64,000 nucleotides of DNA from Xanthomonas sontii (GCF_040529055.1 NZ_CP132342.1:1362001-1426000); one strand, 5' to 3'. Positions 28,235 through 36,787 are shown, counted from the stretch's first letter. Made by a program: numbers and translations. Notes: a model not told the origin generated them from the letters alone.

Positions 28235-28786
28235 ATGGCCATCGCCAAGGCGTTCCAACGCTCTTCCCTGCTGCTGTTGTGCGTGGCCACCGCCGCGTGC
28301 AGCGCGCCGTCTTCCACACCCGGCCAGACGCAGGCACCGGCCGCTCCGGCGGCAGACGCTGCGGCCGCCGCGTCCCCTGCTGCCGCGCACGATGCCGGTA
28401 CCCAGGGCGATGCGGGCGCGGCCACACCGGTTGCATCGGCTGCGGCGACCGCCCCTTCCACCGCTTCAGGAGATTCCCCCGTGCTGCGACCGTCCTACGA
28501 CACCTGCATCACCGCCGCCGGTGGCGCGACCCCGGCGATGCTGGACTGCATTTCCGACGAACACGCCTACCAGGACCAGCGCCTCAACACCGCCTACAAG
28601 GCGGCGATGGCCAAACTGAGCGAGGCCGAGCAGCACGCGCTGCGCGAGCGGCAGCGCAAGTGGATCGCCGAGCGCGACGAGAAGTGCGTCGCCGATCCGG
28701 ACGGCGGCCAGGCCGAGCGCGTGGATGCGGCCGAATGCCGGCTGGAAATGACCGCGCACCGCGCCGACGAACTCGAAGCGCACTGA
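28235..28786 (+). CDS. LprI-like (DUF1311) lipoprotein, probable immunity protein
   Basis: This 183-residue protein has a lipoprotein signal (SSLLLLCVATAACSAPS, cysteine near residue 23), an Ala/Pro-rich spacer to about residue 85, and a C-terminal DUF1311 domain: YDTCITAAGGATPAMLDCISDE, YQDQRLNTAYKAAMAKLSEAEQHALRERQRKWIAERDEKC, ECRLEMTAHRADEL. LprI-like domains include lysozyme inhibitors. It lies between two XVIPCD peptidoglycan hydrolases, 65 bases before the second, which is the layout of known effector-immunity lipoprotein pairs. Protection of the producer's periplasm against the adjacent muramidase is the likely role, by inference. Confidence 0.82.
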   Translation: MAIAKAFQRSSLLLLCVATAACSAPSSTPGQTQAPAAPAADAAAAASPAAAHDAGTQGDAGAATPVASAAATAPSTASGDSPVLRPSYDTCITAAGGATPAMLDCISDEHAYQDQRLNTAYKAAMAKLSEAEQHALRERQRKWIAERDEKCVADPDGGQAERVDAAECRLEMTAHRADELEAH

Positions 28787-28851
28787 CCACCCCTGTATCG
28801 AACCCGACGCGCGGCGCTTTCCACGCCGCGCGTCCTGCCAAGGAGAACGCG

Positions 28852-30216
28852 ATGAGCGACAAGGATTGGGAACTGGGCCAGACCTCCAAACACTACGAGA
28901 CCGGCGGCCGCGGCGCGTCGACCGTGTCCTCCGGCGTCGACGACCCGGGCGGCGTGTCCTACGGCTCGTACCAGATGACCTCGCAGACGACGACCCGTGA
29001 GGGCAAGGTCATCAACGGCGGCACCGTCGCCGCGTTCGTCAAGGACAGCAAGTACAGCGACGACTTCGCCGGCCTCAAGCCGGGTTCCGCCGAGTTCAGC
29101 GCCAAGTGGAAGGAACTGGCCAAGACCGACCCCGGCTTCGGCCAGGAACAGCACGACTACATCAAGCGCACCCACTTCGACAAACTGGTCGACCGGCTCA
29201 AGGACAAGGGCATGGACCTGTCCGACCGCGGCCCGGCGGTGCAGGACGCGATGTGGAGCACCGCGGTCCAGTACGGTCCGGGCAGCGACAAGAAGCCGGG
29301 CGGGTCCGGCGTGTTCCTGCGCGCCATGGAAGAGAAGTTCGGCAAGCAGGCGGATCTGTCCAAGATTTCCGACAAGGAGATCGTCAGCGCGGTGCAGGAC
29401 TACAAGGCCGAGCACGTCAAGGAGCTGTTCCCGCGCGTGCACAAGCAGAAGACCCTGGACTCGCTGGAGAACCGCGCCGAGAACGAGAAGGCCGACCTGC
29501 TCAAGCTGGCCGACCTCGGCAAGACCGTGGCCAAGCCCGGCGAGCAGCGCGACGGGCACACCGCGCCGAAGCCGCACGACGGCCATCGCGAGCCGGCCGC
29601 GCACAACGGCGTGCTGGCGCGCAATGCGCAGGGCGAGGCGGTGAAGGGCCTGCAGGAGAAACTGGCCACGCTCGGCTACCTGGAGGCCAAGGATGCGATC
29701 GGCACCTACGGCCCGAAGACCGAAGCGGCGGTGGAGAAGTTCCAGCAGGACCAGCACCTGAAGGGCGTGGATGGCAAGGCCGGCCCGGAGACGCTGGGCG
29801 CGATCGACCGCAGCGTGCAGCGGCAGCAGGGCGTGGAGCAACTGCGGCGCGACAGTCCGCTGTTCGACCAGGCGGTCGCGCAGCTGGAAAAGCAGGGGCG
29901 CAACGGTGGCTACGGCGACCGCGAGTCCATGCAGCGTGCGGCCGGGCAGTTGGCGTTCGAGGCCAAGGTCAGCGGCATGTCGCGCATCGACGACCTGGTC
30001 GCCAGCACCGATGGCCGCGGCATGATCGCGGTGCAGCGCAATCCGGAGAACGCGCACGACGTGCATCGCGCGTATGTCGACCGTCAGCAGGCGGCGACCG
30101 TGCCGCTGGAGCAGAGCCAGCAGCAACTGGCGGCCGAGACCCAGCGCCAGGCGCAGGAGCGGCAGGTGCAGGACCAGCAGCGCACCCAGACCCAGGCGCA
30201 AGCCCCCGGGCCCTGA
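28852..30216 (+). CDS. X-Tfe antibacterial T4SS effector: lysozyme-like + PG-binding + XVIPCD
   Basis: This 454-residue protein has no signal peptide. Residues 1-~200 form a lysozyme-like domain starting KHYETGGRGASTVSSGVDDPGGVSYGSYQM (Glu16 a likely catalytic residue), a pattern also seen in peptidoglycan-cutting VgrG extensions. Residues ~260-322 are a PG_binding_1 repeat (GEAVKGLQEKLATLGYLEAK, IGTYGPKTEAAVEKFQ). Residues ~335-454 are the XVIPCD tail (RAAGQLAFEAKVSGMSRIDDLV, IAVQRNPENAHDVHRAYVDRQQAATVPLEQSQQQ), nearly the same as in the 26105 protein. AGGAG (28841-28845) supports the ATG. The upstream LprI-like lipoprotein is its probable immunity partner. Confidence 0.9.
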   Translation: MSDKDWELGQTSKHYETGGRGASTVSSGVDDPGGVSYGSYQMTSQTTTREGKVINGGTVAAFVKDSKYSDDFAGLKPGSAEFSAKWKELAKTDPGFGQEQHDYIKRTHFDKLVDRLKDKGMDLSDRGPAVQDAMWSTAVQYGPGSDKKPGGSGVFLRAMEEKFGKQADLSKISDKEIVSAVQDYKAEHVKELFPRVHKQKTLDSLENRAENEKADLLKLADLGKTVAKPGEQRDGHTAPKPHDGHREPAAHNGVLARNAQGEAVKGLQEKLATLGYLEAKDAIGTYGPKTEAAVEKFQQDQHLKGVDGKAGPETLGAIDRSVQRQQGVEQLRRDSPLFDQAVAQLEKQGRNGGYGDRESMQRAAGQLAFEAKVSGMSRIDDLVASTDGRGMIAVQRNPENAHDVHRAYVDRQQAATVPLEQSQQQLAAETQRQAQERQVQDQQRTQTQAQAPGP

Positions 30217-30340
30217 GTCGCGCCGCGCAGGGCGGTCATCGGCACGCGCCGGTGGCTGCCCTGCCTTGCGCAGTTCGCATCGCGCGTCGTGGCAGGCGCG
30301 CGGCAGGACAGCGGCCGCGGCCATGGCCTATGCTGCACAC

Positions 30341-31102
30341 ATGTCGCATGACCGCTTCTGCCGCCACCTTTCTCCGTCGCGCCCCGGGCGCCGGGCTGGC
30401 GCACTGCGCGCAGTGGGCCTGACGCTCGCGTTCGCCGTCGTGCCTGCTACGTTCGCGGTGGAACCGACCACCTCGCCGGCGACCACGCCGGAACAGGCGG
30501 GACTGGTCGACGTGCACACCCTGGCGCCGGACATCGCGATGGAGATCCGCTACGCCGGCCACGACAACTTCACCGGTCGCCCGGTGCCCGGCTACGACGC
30601 ACCCAAGTGCTATCTGCTGGCGCCGGCCGCGAAGGCCTTGGCGCAGGTGCAACGCGACCTGCAGGCCAAGGGCTACCGCCTGCAGGTGTTCGACTGCTAT
30701 CGGCCGCAGCGCTCGGTCCGCGCCTTCGTCGCCTGGGCGCGCGATCCGCAGGATCAGGTCGCCAAGGCGCGCTACTACCCCAAGCTCGACAAGGGCGTGC
30801 TGCTCGGCGACTACATCGCCGAACACTCCGGCCACAGCCGTGGCGCCACCGTCGATCTGGGTCTGCTGGACTGCCGCCAGGGCGCTTGCCGCGCAGTGGA
30901 CATGGGCACCGGCTTCGACTTCTTCGACCCCAGCGCGCACACCGACACGCCGGCCATCGACGCCACCCAGCGTGCGCATCGCCAGCAGCTCCTGAAGGCG
31001 ATGGCCGCGCGCGGCTTCGTCAACTATCCGATGGAATGGTGGCACTACACCTTCCAGCCCGAGCCCAGCCCCGGCGTCGCCTTCGACGTGCCGGTGCGCT
31101 AG
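30341..31102 (+). CDS. ddpX: D-alanyl-D-alanine dipeptidase (VanX/DdpX family)
   Basis: This 253-residue protein has an N-terminal signal (LRAVGLTLAFAVVPATFA) and a peptidase M15D domain. Zinc and catalytic residues are visible in EHSGHSRGATVDLGL (SxHxxGxAxD type) and PMEWWHYTF, together with LQVFDCYRPQRSVRAFVAWA. It hydrolyses D-Ala-D-Ala, here probably in the periplasm for cell-wall turnover rather than vancomycin resistance, as no vanA or vanH partner is present. It follows the effector island on the same strand after 124 bases. Confidence 0.9.
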   Translation: MSHDRFCRHLSPSRPGRRAGALRAVGLTLAFAVVPATFAVEPTTSPATTPEQAGLVDVHTLAPDIAMEIRYAGHDNFTGRPVPGYDAPKCYLLAPAAKALAQVQRDLQAKGYRLQVFDCYRPQRSVRAFVAWARDPQDQVAKARYYPKLDKGVLLGDYIAEHSGHSRGATVDLGLLDCRQGACRAVDMGTGFDFFDPSAHTDTPAIDATQRAHRQQLLKAMAARGFVNYPMEWWHYTFQPEPSPGVAFDVPVR

Positions 31103-31131
31103 CGCCTCCTCGCCTTCGCCACGGACCACCC

Positions 31132-31329
31132 ATGACCGGCACGCACCAGTTCGTCGACCTGCAATGCCCTTACTGCGGCGAATGGATCGACGTCGCCCTG
31201 GATCCGTCGGTGGACGTGCAGCAGTACGTGGAGGACTGCCAGGTGTGCTGCAAGCCGATGCTGATGACGGTGCGCTGGGACGAGGACGGCGCGCCGGTGG
31301 TGAGCGCGATCGCCGAAAACGCCAGTTGA
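31132..31329 (+). CDS. Small CPXCG-motif zinc-ribbon-like protein
   Basis: This 65-residue protein contains CPYCGEWIDVALD near the start and CQVCCKPM in the middle, two cysteine pairs that probably bind zinc. It matches the family annotated as CPXCG motif-containing cysteine-rich proteins, whose function is unknown. It starts 29 bases after the dipeptidase gene and could be cotranscribed with it. Confidence 0.85.
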   Translation: MTGTHQFVDLQCPYCGEWIDVALDPSVDVQQYVEDCQVCCKPMLMTVRWDEDGAPVVSAIAENAS

Positions 31330-31408
31330 TCCGCGCGCCGGCGCGGTGCCTCGTACGCCGATGCGCGACACGCTCTAGACTTGCGGCCTTGCCGACCGAG
31401 GACACCCG

Positions 31409-31798
31409 ATGAACCTGCCGCTGCATTTCGGCCTGCTGGGCTCGCTGGAAGCCGGGCTGATCGCCTTGGCGGTCGGCTTCCTGGTGTATGCGTTATGGCA
31501 GTGGTTGGGCCGGCGGCTGGGCTGGTCCGAGGGTCAGCAGCTGGGCGGCGCCTGCCTGATCGCGGTGGCGGTGGCGGCCGGTATCGACTGCTGGAACCTG
31601 TTCTACACCAGCATCGTGCGCCTGGAGTCGCCGCTGTACGCGCGCATCGCCCTGGCCAGCATCCACGATCCGGACGAACTGGGCTCGCGGGTGGTGTTGG
31701 AAGTGGCCGGCGCCCTCTCCGGCGTGGCCCTGGCGTGGGTCGTATTCAGGGCGCGTTCAAGCGAAAACGCCGGCGACGGCGGTCACGAAACACGCTGA
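31409..31798 (+). CDS. Small membrane protein of unknown function
   Basis: This 129-residue protein has three hydrophobic segments (about residues 8-33 LGSLEAGLIALAVGFLVYALWQW, 45-68 LGGACLIAVAVAAGIDCWNLFY, 92-113 VVLEVAGALSGVALAWVVF) and a charged C-terminus, so it is probably an inner-membrane protein. I do not recognise a named family. An inverted repeat CAGACGTT/AACGTCTT at 31801-31832 just after the stop could form a weak terminator. Confidence 0.7.
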   Translation: MNLPLHFGLLGSLEAGLIALAVGFLVYALWQWLGRRLGWSEGQQLGGACLIAVAVAAGIDCWNLFYTSIVRLESPLYARIALASIHDPDELGSRVVLEVAGALSGVALAWVVFRARSSENAGDGGHETR

Positions 31799-32024
31799 AA
31801 CAGACGTTTTCTTTCTGCAATCCGAACGTCTTGAATGGTCGCCTTACCACGTGCTCACCGATCCCTAACCAGCGCGGTAACGTGCTGCGCGCACGCCGTG
31901 GTTAACGAAGCGTTTTGCGGCGAATTTCGACAGGGAATGGATTCAGTCTGAGACCGGCACGGTAGCGCCGTGTTCCGGAATCGACCGGACATGCCACACC
32001 GAGAGAGCCAAGGAGAATCCACCC

Positions 32025-32402
32025 ATGAACATTCGCACCCGCACCCCGCTGATCGGTACCGCCGCCCTTCTCGCCGCCGCGCTGGCCCTGCCGGCGTTCG
32101 CCCAGGACGCGCAGGCCGATGCCGCCGCGCAGGCGCAGACGCAGTCGTCCACCAGCGCCACCGGCCAGAGCGGGCAGGCCGGCGCGGCCTCCGGCGGCGC
32201 CCAGACTTGGGCCGACGTGGACGCCGACAAGGACGGCGCGATCAGCAAGCAGGAGGCGCAGGTCAACGCCGGCCTAAGCCAGATCTTCGCGCAGGCCGAC
32301 GCCAACCACGACGGCAAGCTGACCCCGGACGAGTACAAGGCCTACGTCGCCAAGCAGCAGGGCGGCGCGGCGACCGGCAGCGACAGCAACGGCGGCCAGT
32401 AA
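32025..32402 (+). CDS. Secreted EF-hand calcium-binding protein
   Basis: This 125-residue protein has a signal peptide (TAALLAAALALPAFAQD), an Ala/Gln/Ser-rich segment to about residue 60 and two EF-hand loops: DVDADKDGAISKQE (near residue 65) and QADANHDGKLTPDE (near residue 90), each with Asp at the key loop positions. It probably binds calcium in the periplasm or outside the cell. AGGAG lies ten bases before the ATG. Similar small EF-hand proteins are common in Xanthomonas with no settled role. Confidence 0.85.
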   Translation: MNIRTRTPLIGTAALLAAALALPAFAQDAQADAAAQAQTQSSTSATGQSGQAGAASGGAQTWADVDADKDGAISKQEAQVNAGLSQIFAQADANHDGKLTPDEYKAYVAKQQGGAATGSDSNGGQ

Positions 32403-32471
32403 CGGGAGCGGTACCGGAAGGGCGGTCGCGCGGCGATGAGGACGCGCGCCGCCTGACCGTGGCCGACCCTG

Positions 32472-32538
32472 GTGCACCACGAGTCTCGTGGTGCACGCTG
32501 ACGCTTCACCACGACGGCGGCCTTGGGCCGCCGTCGTG
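32472..32538. terminator. Two strong tandem hairpins after the EF-hand gene
   Basis: The first is a perfect 12-base stem with a one-base centre (32472-32496, arms GTGCACCACGAG and CTCGTGGTGCAC). The second is a 13-base stem with a three-base loop (32510-32538, arms CACGACGGCGGCC and GGCCGCCGTCGTG). The second arm order and position suit transcription termination on either strand, although no T tract follows. The first looks more like a cruciform or protein-binding palindrome. Confidence 0.5.
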
Positions 32539-32600
32539 CGTTGTGCGTCAGGGCAGTGCCTGTCGTCTATCGGTCGGCGACCCGCTGCTATGCTTGGCGG

Positions 32601-33362
32601 ATGATGCCGACACCTACCGCCTTGCGTTCCTCTCCCATCGCCCTGGTCGGCTTCGACGGCGACGACACCCTATGGAAGAGCGAGGACTATTACCGCGACG
32701 CCGAGGCCGCGTTCGAAGCCATCCTCGGCCAGTACCTGGACCTGCATGATGCCGGCACCCTGCAGCATCTGCTGGCGGTGGAGCGTCGCAATCTCAAGGT
32801 CTTCGGGTATGGCGTGAAGGGCATGACCCTGTCGATGATCGAGGCGGCGATCGAGCTGACAGAGGCGCGCATTTCCGCGCACGACATCGGGCGCATCGTC
32901 GAGATCGGCCGCGCCACCCTGCAGCATCCGGTGGAGGTGATCGCCGGCGTGCGCGAGGCGGTGGCGGCGATCGCCGCCGAGTTCGAGATCGTGCTGATCA
33001 CCAAGGGCGACCTGTTCCATCAGGAAGCCAAGATCGCGCAGTCCGGCCTGGGCGAGCTGTTCCCGCGCATCGAGGTGGTGTCGGAGAAGGATCCCAAGAC
33101 CTACGCCAAGGTGCTGTCCGAGTTCGGTATCGGCGCCGAGCGCTTCGTGATGATCGGCAACTCGCTGCGCTCGGACGTGGAGCCGGTGATCGCGCTCGGC
33201 GGCTGGGGCATCCATACGCCGTACACCACCACCTGGGCGCACGAGGCCGAGCACGGGCTGTCGGCCGACGAACCGCGCCTGCGCGAAGTGGCCGCGGCCG
33301 CGGACTGGCCGCAGGCGGTGGCCGATCTCAACCGGCATGCAGCGAGCCTGCAGCGGGGCTGA
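32601..33362 (+). CDS. HAD-superfamily hydrolase
   Basis: This 253-residue cytosolic protein has the haloacid dehalogenase motifs in order: GFDGDDTLW (nucleophile Asp near residue 17), VLITKGD (motif II), EKDPKTYAKVL (lysine, motif III) and MIGNSLRSDVEP (motif IV). A helical cap lies between motifs I and II. It is likely a small-molecule phosphatase; substrate unknown. A frame extends further upstream, but the ATG pair at 32601 is the first that gives a normal family N-terminus. Confidence 0.9.
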   Translation: MMPTPTALRSSPIALVGFDGDDTLWKSEDYYRDAEAAFEAILGQYLDLHDAGTLQHLLAVERRNLKVFGYGVKGMTLSMIEAAIELTEARISAHDIGRIVEIGRATLQHPVEVIAGVREAVAAIAAEFEIVLITKGDLFHQEAKIAQSGLGELFPRIEVVSEKDPKTYAKVLSEFGIGAERFVMIGNSLRSDVEPVIALGGWGIHTPYTTTWAHEAEHGLSADEPRLREVAAAADWPQAVADLNRHAASLQRG

Positions 33363-33522
33363 GCCGCTGCCGCGTCAGGCGGCGTGGTGTACCGGCCTCT
33401 GGCCTTGTCGCGCAGGAGGGGTTTCAGCCGCGACACCGCTGAGCCTGCGCTATGCGTACCCGCCGGCTGTCGTCTTGCCTTGCAGCACTGACAGCGCCCA
33501 CTGCCTCCGGCAGAATCGACGC

Positions 33523-34113
33523 ATGCCTCCGCTTCCGTCTCCTGCCGGTCTGTTCCTGTGCGCTGCCCTGTTGGCTGCCGGCCCGGCCATGGCGCAGGGG
33601 GCGGCGGCGCCCGCGCGCGCCCCTGTCTCAGAGGGCGGGGATGCGGCACCGGTCGAGGTGCCCGGCACCGACGATGCCTGGATCGATCGGCAGTTGCTGG
33701 ACATCGACCGCTACGCCGCGCGCTACCCCGACAGTTTCCTCGACGAGGTCGTGCGCTACGCGCAGATGCCGCGTGGCTATGCCGAGGTGCTTCTGCGCGA
33801 TCGGCGCTGGCCGCCGCGCGATGTCTATGTCGCCGCGTTCCTGGCCAAGGCCGCGGGACGGCCTTACCGCGAGGTGGTGCGCGCCCGCACCGCGGCCGGC
33901 GTCCCTGCCGGCTGGGCAGTTGTGGCGAGCGACATGGACGCGCCGCCCGGCTCGCTGGCCTACCGCGCGCTGCGCCATGCCATCGTCGCCAGCTACGACC
34001 ACTGGGATCGGCCGATCGTGCTGGACGCGCTGCTGCGCCGGCAACTGGGCGACCGCGCCGCACGCGATCGCGCTGCGGCGCAGCCCCAGGACGGGTCCAC
34101 GCGCACGCAATAA
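33523..34113 (+). CDS. Exported protein of unknown function
   Basis: This 196-residue protein starts with a signal peptide (GLFLCAALLAAGPAMAQGA). The mature part has TDDAWIDRQLLDIDRYAARYPDSFLDEVVRYAQMPRGYAEVLLRDRRWPPRDVYVAAFLAKAAGRPYREVVRAR, which looks helical and resembles proteins seen in several Xanthomonadaceae, without a named domain I can identify. It is probably periplasmic. No operon partner is evident. Confidence 0.7.
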   Translation: MPPLPSPAGLFLCAALLAAGPAMAQGAAAPARAPVSEGGDAAPVEVPGTDDAWIDRQLLDIDRYAARYPDSFLDEVVRYAQMPRGYAEVLLRDRRWPPRDVYVAAFLAKAAGRPYREVVRARTAAGVPAGWAVVASDMDAPPGSLAYRALRHAIVASYDHWDRPIVLDALLRRQLGDRAARDRAAAQPQDGSTRTQ

Positions 34114-34228
34114 GCGTGGGAAGCACAACGACATGGCTGCCTGCACGTTCGCCCATGTCGTTGCGCGAACCTCCCGTTGCCTGCACGGCACGCAGGCGAC
34201 GTTATGCATCCACTTCAGCGCGCACGAG

Positions 34229-34359
34229 CCCCTCTCCCCCCGGGAGAGGGGTTGGGGTGAGGGTCGGGGCGCGCAGCGCCCCAGGCAGTTTGGGTGCACG
34301 AGGCTGCGCCCGGACCCTCATCCGCCCCTGCGGGGCACCTTCTCCCGGTGGGAGAAGGA
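34229..34359. repeat. Inverted pair of CTCTCCC/GGGAGAG extragenic repeats
   Basis: The first copy (34229-34265) is a CCCCTCTCCC...GGGAGAGGGG hairpin followed by TTGGGGTGAGGG. The second (34315-34359), inverted, reads CCCTCATCCGCCC then CCTTCTCCC-GGT-GGGAGAAGG. Related copies occur at 48247-48275, 48947-48988 and 59548-59590. The gap 34114-34497 otherwise holds no supported gene. Confidence 0.8.
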
Positions 34360-34497
34360 GACAGCGGTGCCGGCCACTCCCGTGCCGCACCGGTACGCGC
34401 CGCCCATTCATCCACACTGGCCGCGCCGCCGCCGCGGCGCGAGAATAGGCGTTCTGCCGGTCCTGCTGCCGGCGCCACCGCCGCTCCGGACCGCCCG

Positions 34498-35859
34498 ATG
34501 ACCAACGCCTTCGTTTCGCCCGACGCTATCCGCAGCCTGTTCGCGCAGGCCATGTCCGACATGTACCGCACCGAGGTGCCGTTGTACGGCACGCTGATGG
34601 AGCTGGTGGCGCAGGTCAATGCGCAGACCCTGGCCGCGGACCCGGCACTGGAGGCGCAGCTGCAGCGCAACGACGAACGCGCGCGCCTGGATCAGGAGCG
34701 GCACGGCGCGATCCGCGTCGGCACCGCCGAGGAACTGGCCACGCTGCGCCGCCTGTTCGCGGTGATGGGCATGGCGCCGGTCGGCTATTACGACCTGTCG
34801 GTGGCCGGCGTGCCGGTGCACTCCACCGCGTTCCGCCCGCTGGATGCCGCGGCGCTGGCGCGCAATCCGTTCCGCGTGTTCACCTCGCTGCTGCGGCTGG
34901 AGCTGATCGAAGACCCGGCGCTGCGCGAGCAGGCGGCGCAGATCCTCGCCAAGCGGCGCATCTTCACCGACGGCGCGCTCGCGTTGATCGCGCAGTGCGA
35001 ACGCGACGGCGGCCTGGCCGACGCCGACGCGCAGCGCTTCGTCGCCGAGGCGCTGGAAACCTTCCGCTGGCACAGCGACGCGACCGTGAGCCTGCCGACC
35101 TACCGCGCGCTGAGCGAGGCGCACAAGTTGATCGCCGACGTGGTCAGCTTCCATGGCCCGCACATCAACCACCTGACCCCGCGCACCCTGGACATCGACG
35201 CGGCGCAGGCGGAAATGCTGCGCCGGGGCATCGATGCCAAGGCGGTGATCGAAGGCCCGCCGCGTCGCGCCTGCCCGATCCTGCTGCGCCAGACCAGCTT
35301 CAAGGCGCTGGAGGAAACCGTGCGCTTCCCCGCCGGCGCGGACGGCGCCGAGGCCGGCACCCACACCGCGCGGTTCGGCGAGATCGAACAGCGCGGCCTG
35401 GCCCTGACGCCGAAGGGCCGCGCGCTGTACGACGCGCTGCTGGAACGCGCACGCGCAGCGGACGGTAGCGCCGGTGCCGATTACGCCACGCGCCTGCAGG
35501 CCGCCTTCGCTGACTTCCCCGACGACTACGCCACTCTGCGTCGCGAGGGCCTGGGCTATTTCCGCTACGCCCTCACCGATGCCGGTCGCGCCGCCGGCGC
35601 CGCGGCCCTGGCCGGGAAGCCAGCCGAAGCGCTGATCGCCGATGGCCTGGTCAGCGCCGACCCGATCGTCTACGAGGATTTCCTGCCGGTCAGCGCCGCC
35701 GGCATCTTCCAGTCCAACCTCGGCGGCGGCGAACAGCGCGCCTACGCCGCGCACGCCAACCGCGCCGCGTTCGAGCAGGCGCTGGGCGCGACGGTGCACG
35801 ACGAGTTCGCCATCTACGCCGGTATCGAGCGCGATTCGCTGGAGGCGTTGGCGGGTTGA
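34498..35859 (+). CDS. 2-oxoadipate dioxygenase/decarboxylase family protein (DUF1338, HglS/YdcJ-like)
   Basis: This 453-residue protein belongs to the vicinal-oxygen-chelate family formerly DUF1338. Likely iron ligands lie in VAGVPVHSTAFRPL (His near residue 108), FHGPHINHLTPRTLDID (near residue 220) and YEDFLPVSAAGIFQSN (Glu near residue 393). Characterised members convert 2-oxoadipate to D-2-hydroxyglutarate in D-lysine catabolism. No other lysine-degradation gene is in the window, so the pathway is not supported by context. The ATG follows a repeat-rich leader without a strong ribosome site. Confidence 0.88.
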   Translation: MTNAFVSPDAIRSLFAQAMSDMYRTEVPLYGTLMELVAQVNAQTLAADPALEAQLQRNDERARLDQERHGAIRVGTAEELATLRRLFAVMGMAPVGYYDLSVAGVPVHSTAFRPLDAAALARNPFRVFTSLLRLELIEDPALREQAAQILAKRRIFTDGALALIAQCERDGGLADADAQRFVAEALETFRWHSDATVSLPTYRALSEAHKLIADVVSFHGPHINHLTPRTLDIDAAQAEMLRRGIDAKAVIEGPPRRACPILLRQTSFKALEETVRFPAGADGAEAGTHTARFGEIEQRGLALTPKGRALYDALLERARAADGSAGADYATRLQAAFADFPDDYATLRREGLGYFRYALTDAGRAAGAAALAGKPAEALIADGLVSADPIVYEDFLPVSAAGIFQSNLGGGEQRAYAAHANRAAFEQALGATVHDEFAIYAGIERDSLEALAG

Positions 35860-36004
35860 CAGCTGTGTTCCTGTTGTCAACGGCGGTAAGACAAGGACGA
35901 TGTCCGACGTCGTGGCTACTTGTCTCTGGATGTCCGAGGTTTGGTTGCACCACCAATGATGTCGCCTGATTTGAAACTGCCGGCGTCACTGGTAAGGGTT
36001 TCAC

Positions 36005-36033
36005 TTGACGGTACCGTCGATTGGTATCAGTAT
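36005..36033 (+). promoter_or_regulatory. Probable promoter of the NYN-domain gene
   Basis: TTGACG (36005-36010) and CAGTAT (36028-36033) are separated by 17 bases, in a local AT-rich stretch about 90 bases before the NYN gene. This is the best promoter-like arrangement in the 265-base gap. Confidence 0.4.
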
Positions 36034-36124
36034 TTGAACCGAAAACCGGCCGTTTGCAGGTGACATATAAGCGGGGCTTGCCCCCCACCTGCATCCGGCC
36101 ATCTTATTGCCTAGGGAGATGGGC

Positions 36125-36787
36125 ATGCATCGGCGCTTTGCCGTCCTGCTGGATGCGGGATTCGTCAAAAGAAAATTGAAGTCGAGCGGTGAAGTTTCCG
36201 CCAACCGCATACAGCAACTTGTAGAGGCAATTCGCAAGCACGAATGCCTTCAGGATTGCCTTCTGCATCGCGTCTACTACTACGACGCTTCGCCACTTGG
36301 AAGATCGGTTGAGCAGCCTGTCACTGGCGAGGTCATCGAGTACGACAAGACGCCTGTGTTCCAATCCAACGTGGCCTTGGTGAGGGATGTTGCCAAGCTT
36401 CCCCATTTTGCGCTTCGTCAGGGCGAATGCAGCCACGATGGTTGGATGGCAAAGTTCAAGTCGCTGAAGAGCGCGGGGAACTACGATGCCGGGTCTGACA
36501 CGTTGAAGCTGAAAAGCTCGGACCTGAAACCGGTCATCAAGCAAAAAGGCGTGGACATGCGTATCGGCATGGATATCGCTGCCTTGACTCTAAAAAAGCA
36601 TGTGGAAGTCATCGTACTTGTCACGGCAGACAGTGACTTCATTCCTGGAATGAAGTTTGCGCGTCGGGAAGGCGCGCAACTCTATTTGTTCAGTCTCGGC
36701 CATGGAACAAAAGAGGATGTGGTCGAGAACGCAGATCTTATGATTGTGTCGACAGCTAAATCTCTGATGGACGCGCTGGCGGCATGA
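36125..36787 (+). CDS. NYN (PIN-like) domain protein, LabA/DUF88 family
   Basis: This 220-residue protein has the NYN nuclease-fold pattern: FAVLLDAGFVKRKL (first acidic residue), YYYDASP, KQKGVDMRIGMDIAALTLKKHVEVIVLVTADSDFIPGMKFARREG with the DxD-like TADSDF site, and ending in SLGHGTKEDVVENADLMIV. NYN proteins are often metal-dependent RNases. AGGGAG (36113-36118) fixes the start at the ATG 36125; the closer ATG at 36119 directly abuts it. Base composition is clearly lower in GC (29 of 60 bases at 36541-36600) than the neighbours, a sign of transfer. No partner gene is present. Confidence 0.85.
   Translation: MHRRFAVLLDAGFVKRKLKSSGEVSANRIQQLVEAIRKHECLQDCLLHRVYYYDASPLGRSVEQPVTGEVIEYDKTPVFQSNVALVRDVAKLPHFALRQGECSHDGWMAKFKSLKSAGNYDAGSDTLKLKSSDLKPVIKQKGVDMRIGMDIAALTLKKHVEVIVLVTADSDFIPGMKFARREGAQLYLFSLGHGTKEDVVENADLMIVSTAKSLMDALAA

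Noticed and set aside
30341..31102. Vancomycin-resistance vanX gene
   Set aside because: No vanA/vanH/vanR/vanS partners are present and such dipeptidases are common for cell-wall turnover in Gram-negative bacteria.
34229..34359. CRISPR-like repeats
   Set aside because: Copies are isolated inverted hairpins scattered through the window, not regularly spaced direct repeats with unique spacers.
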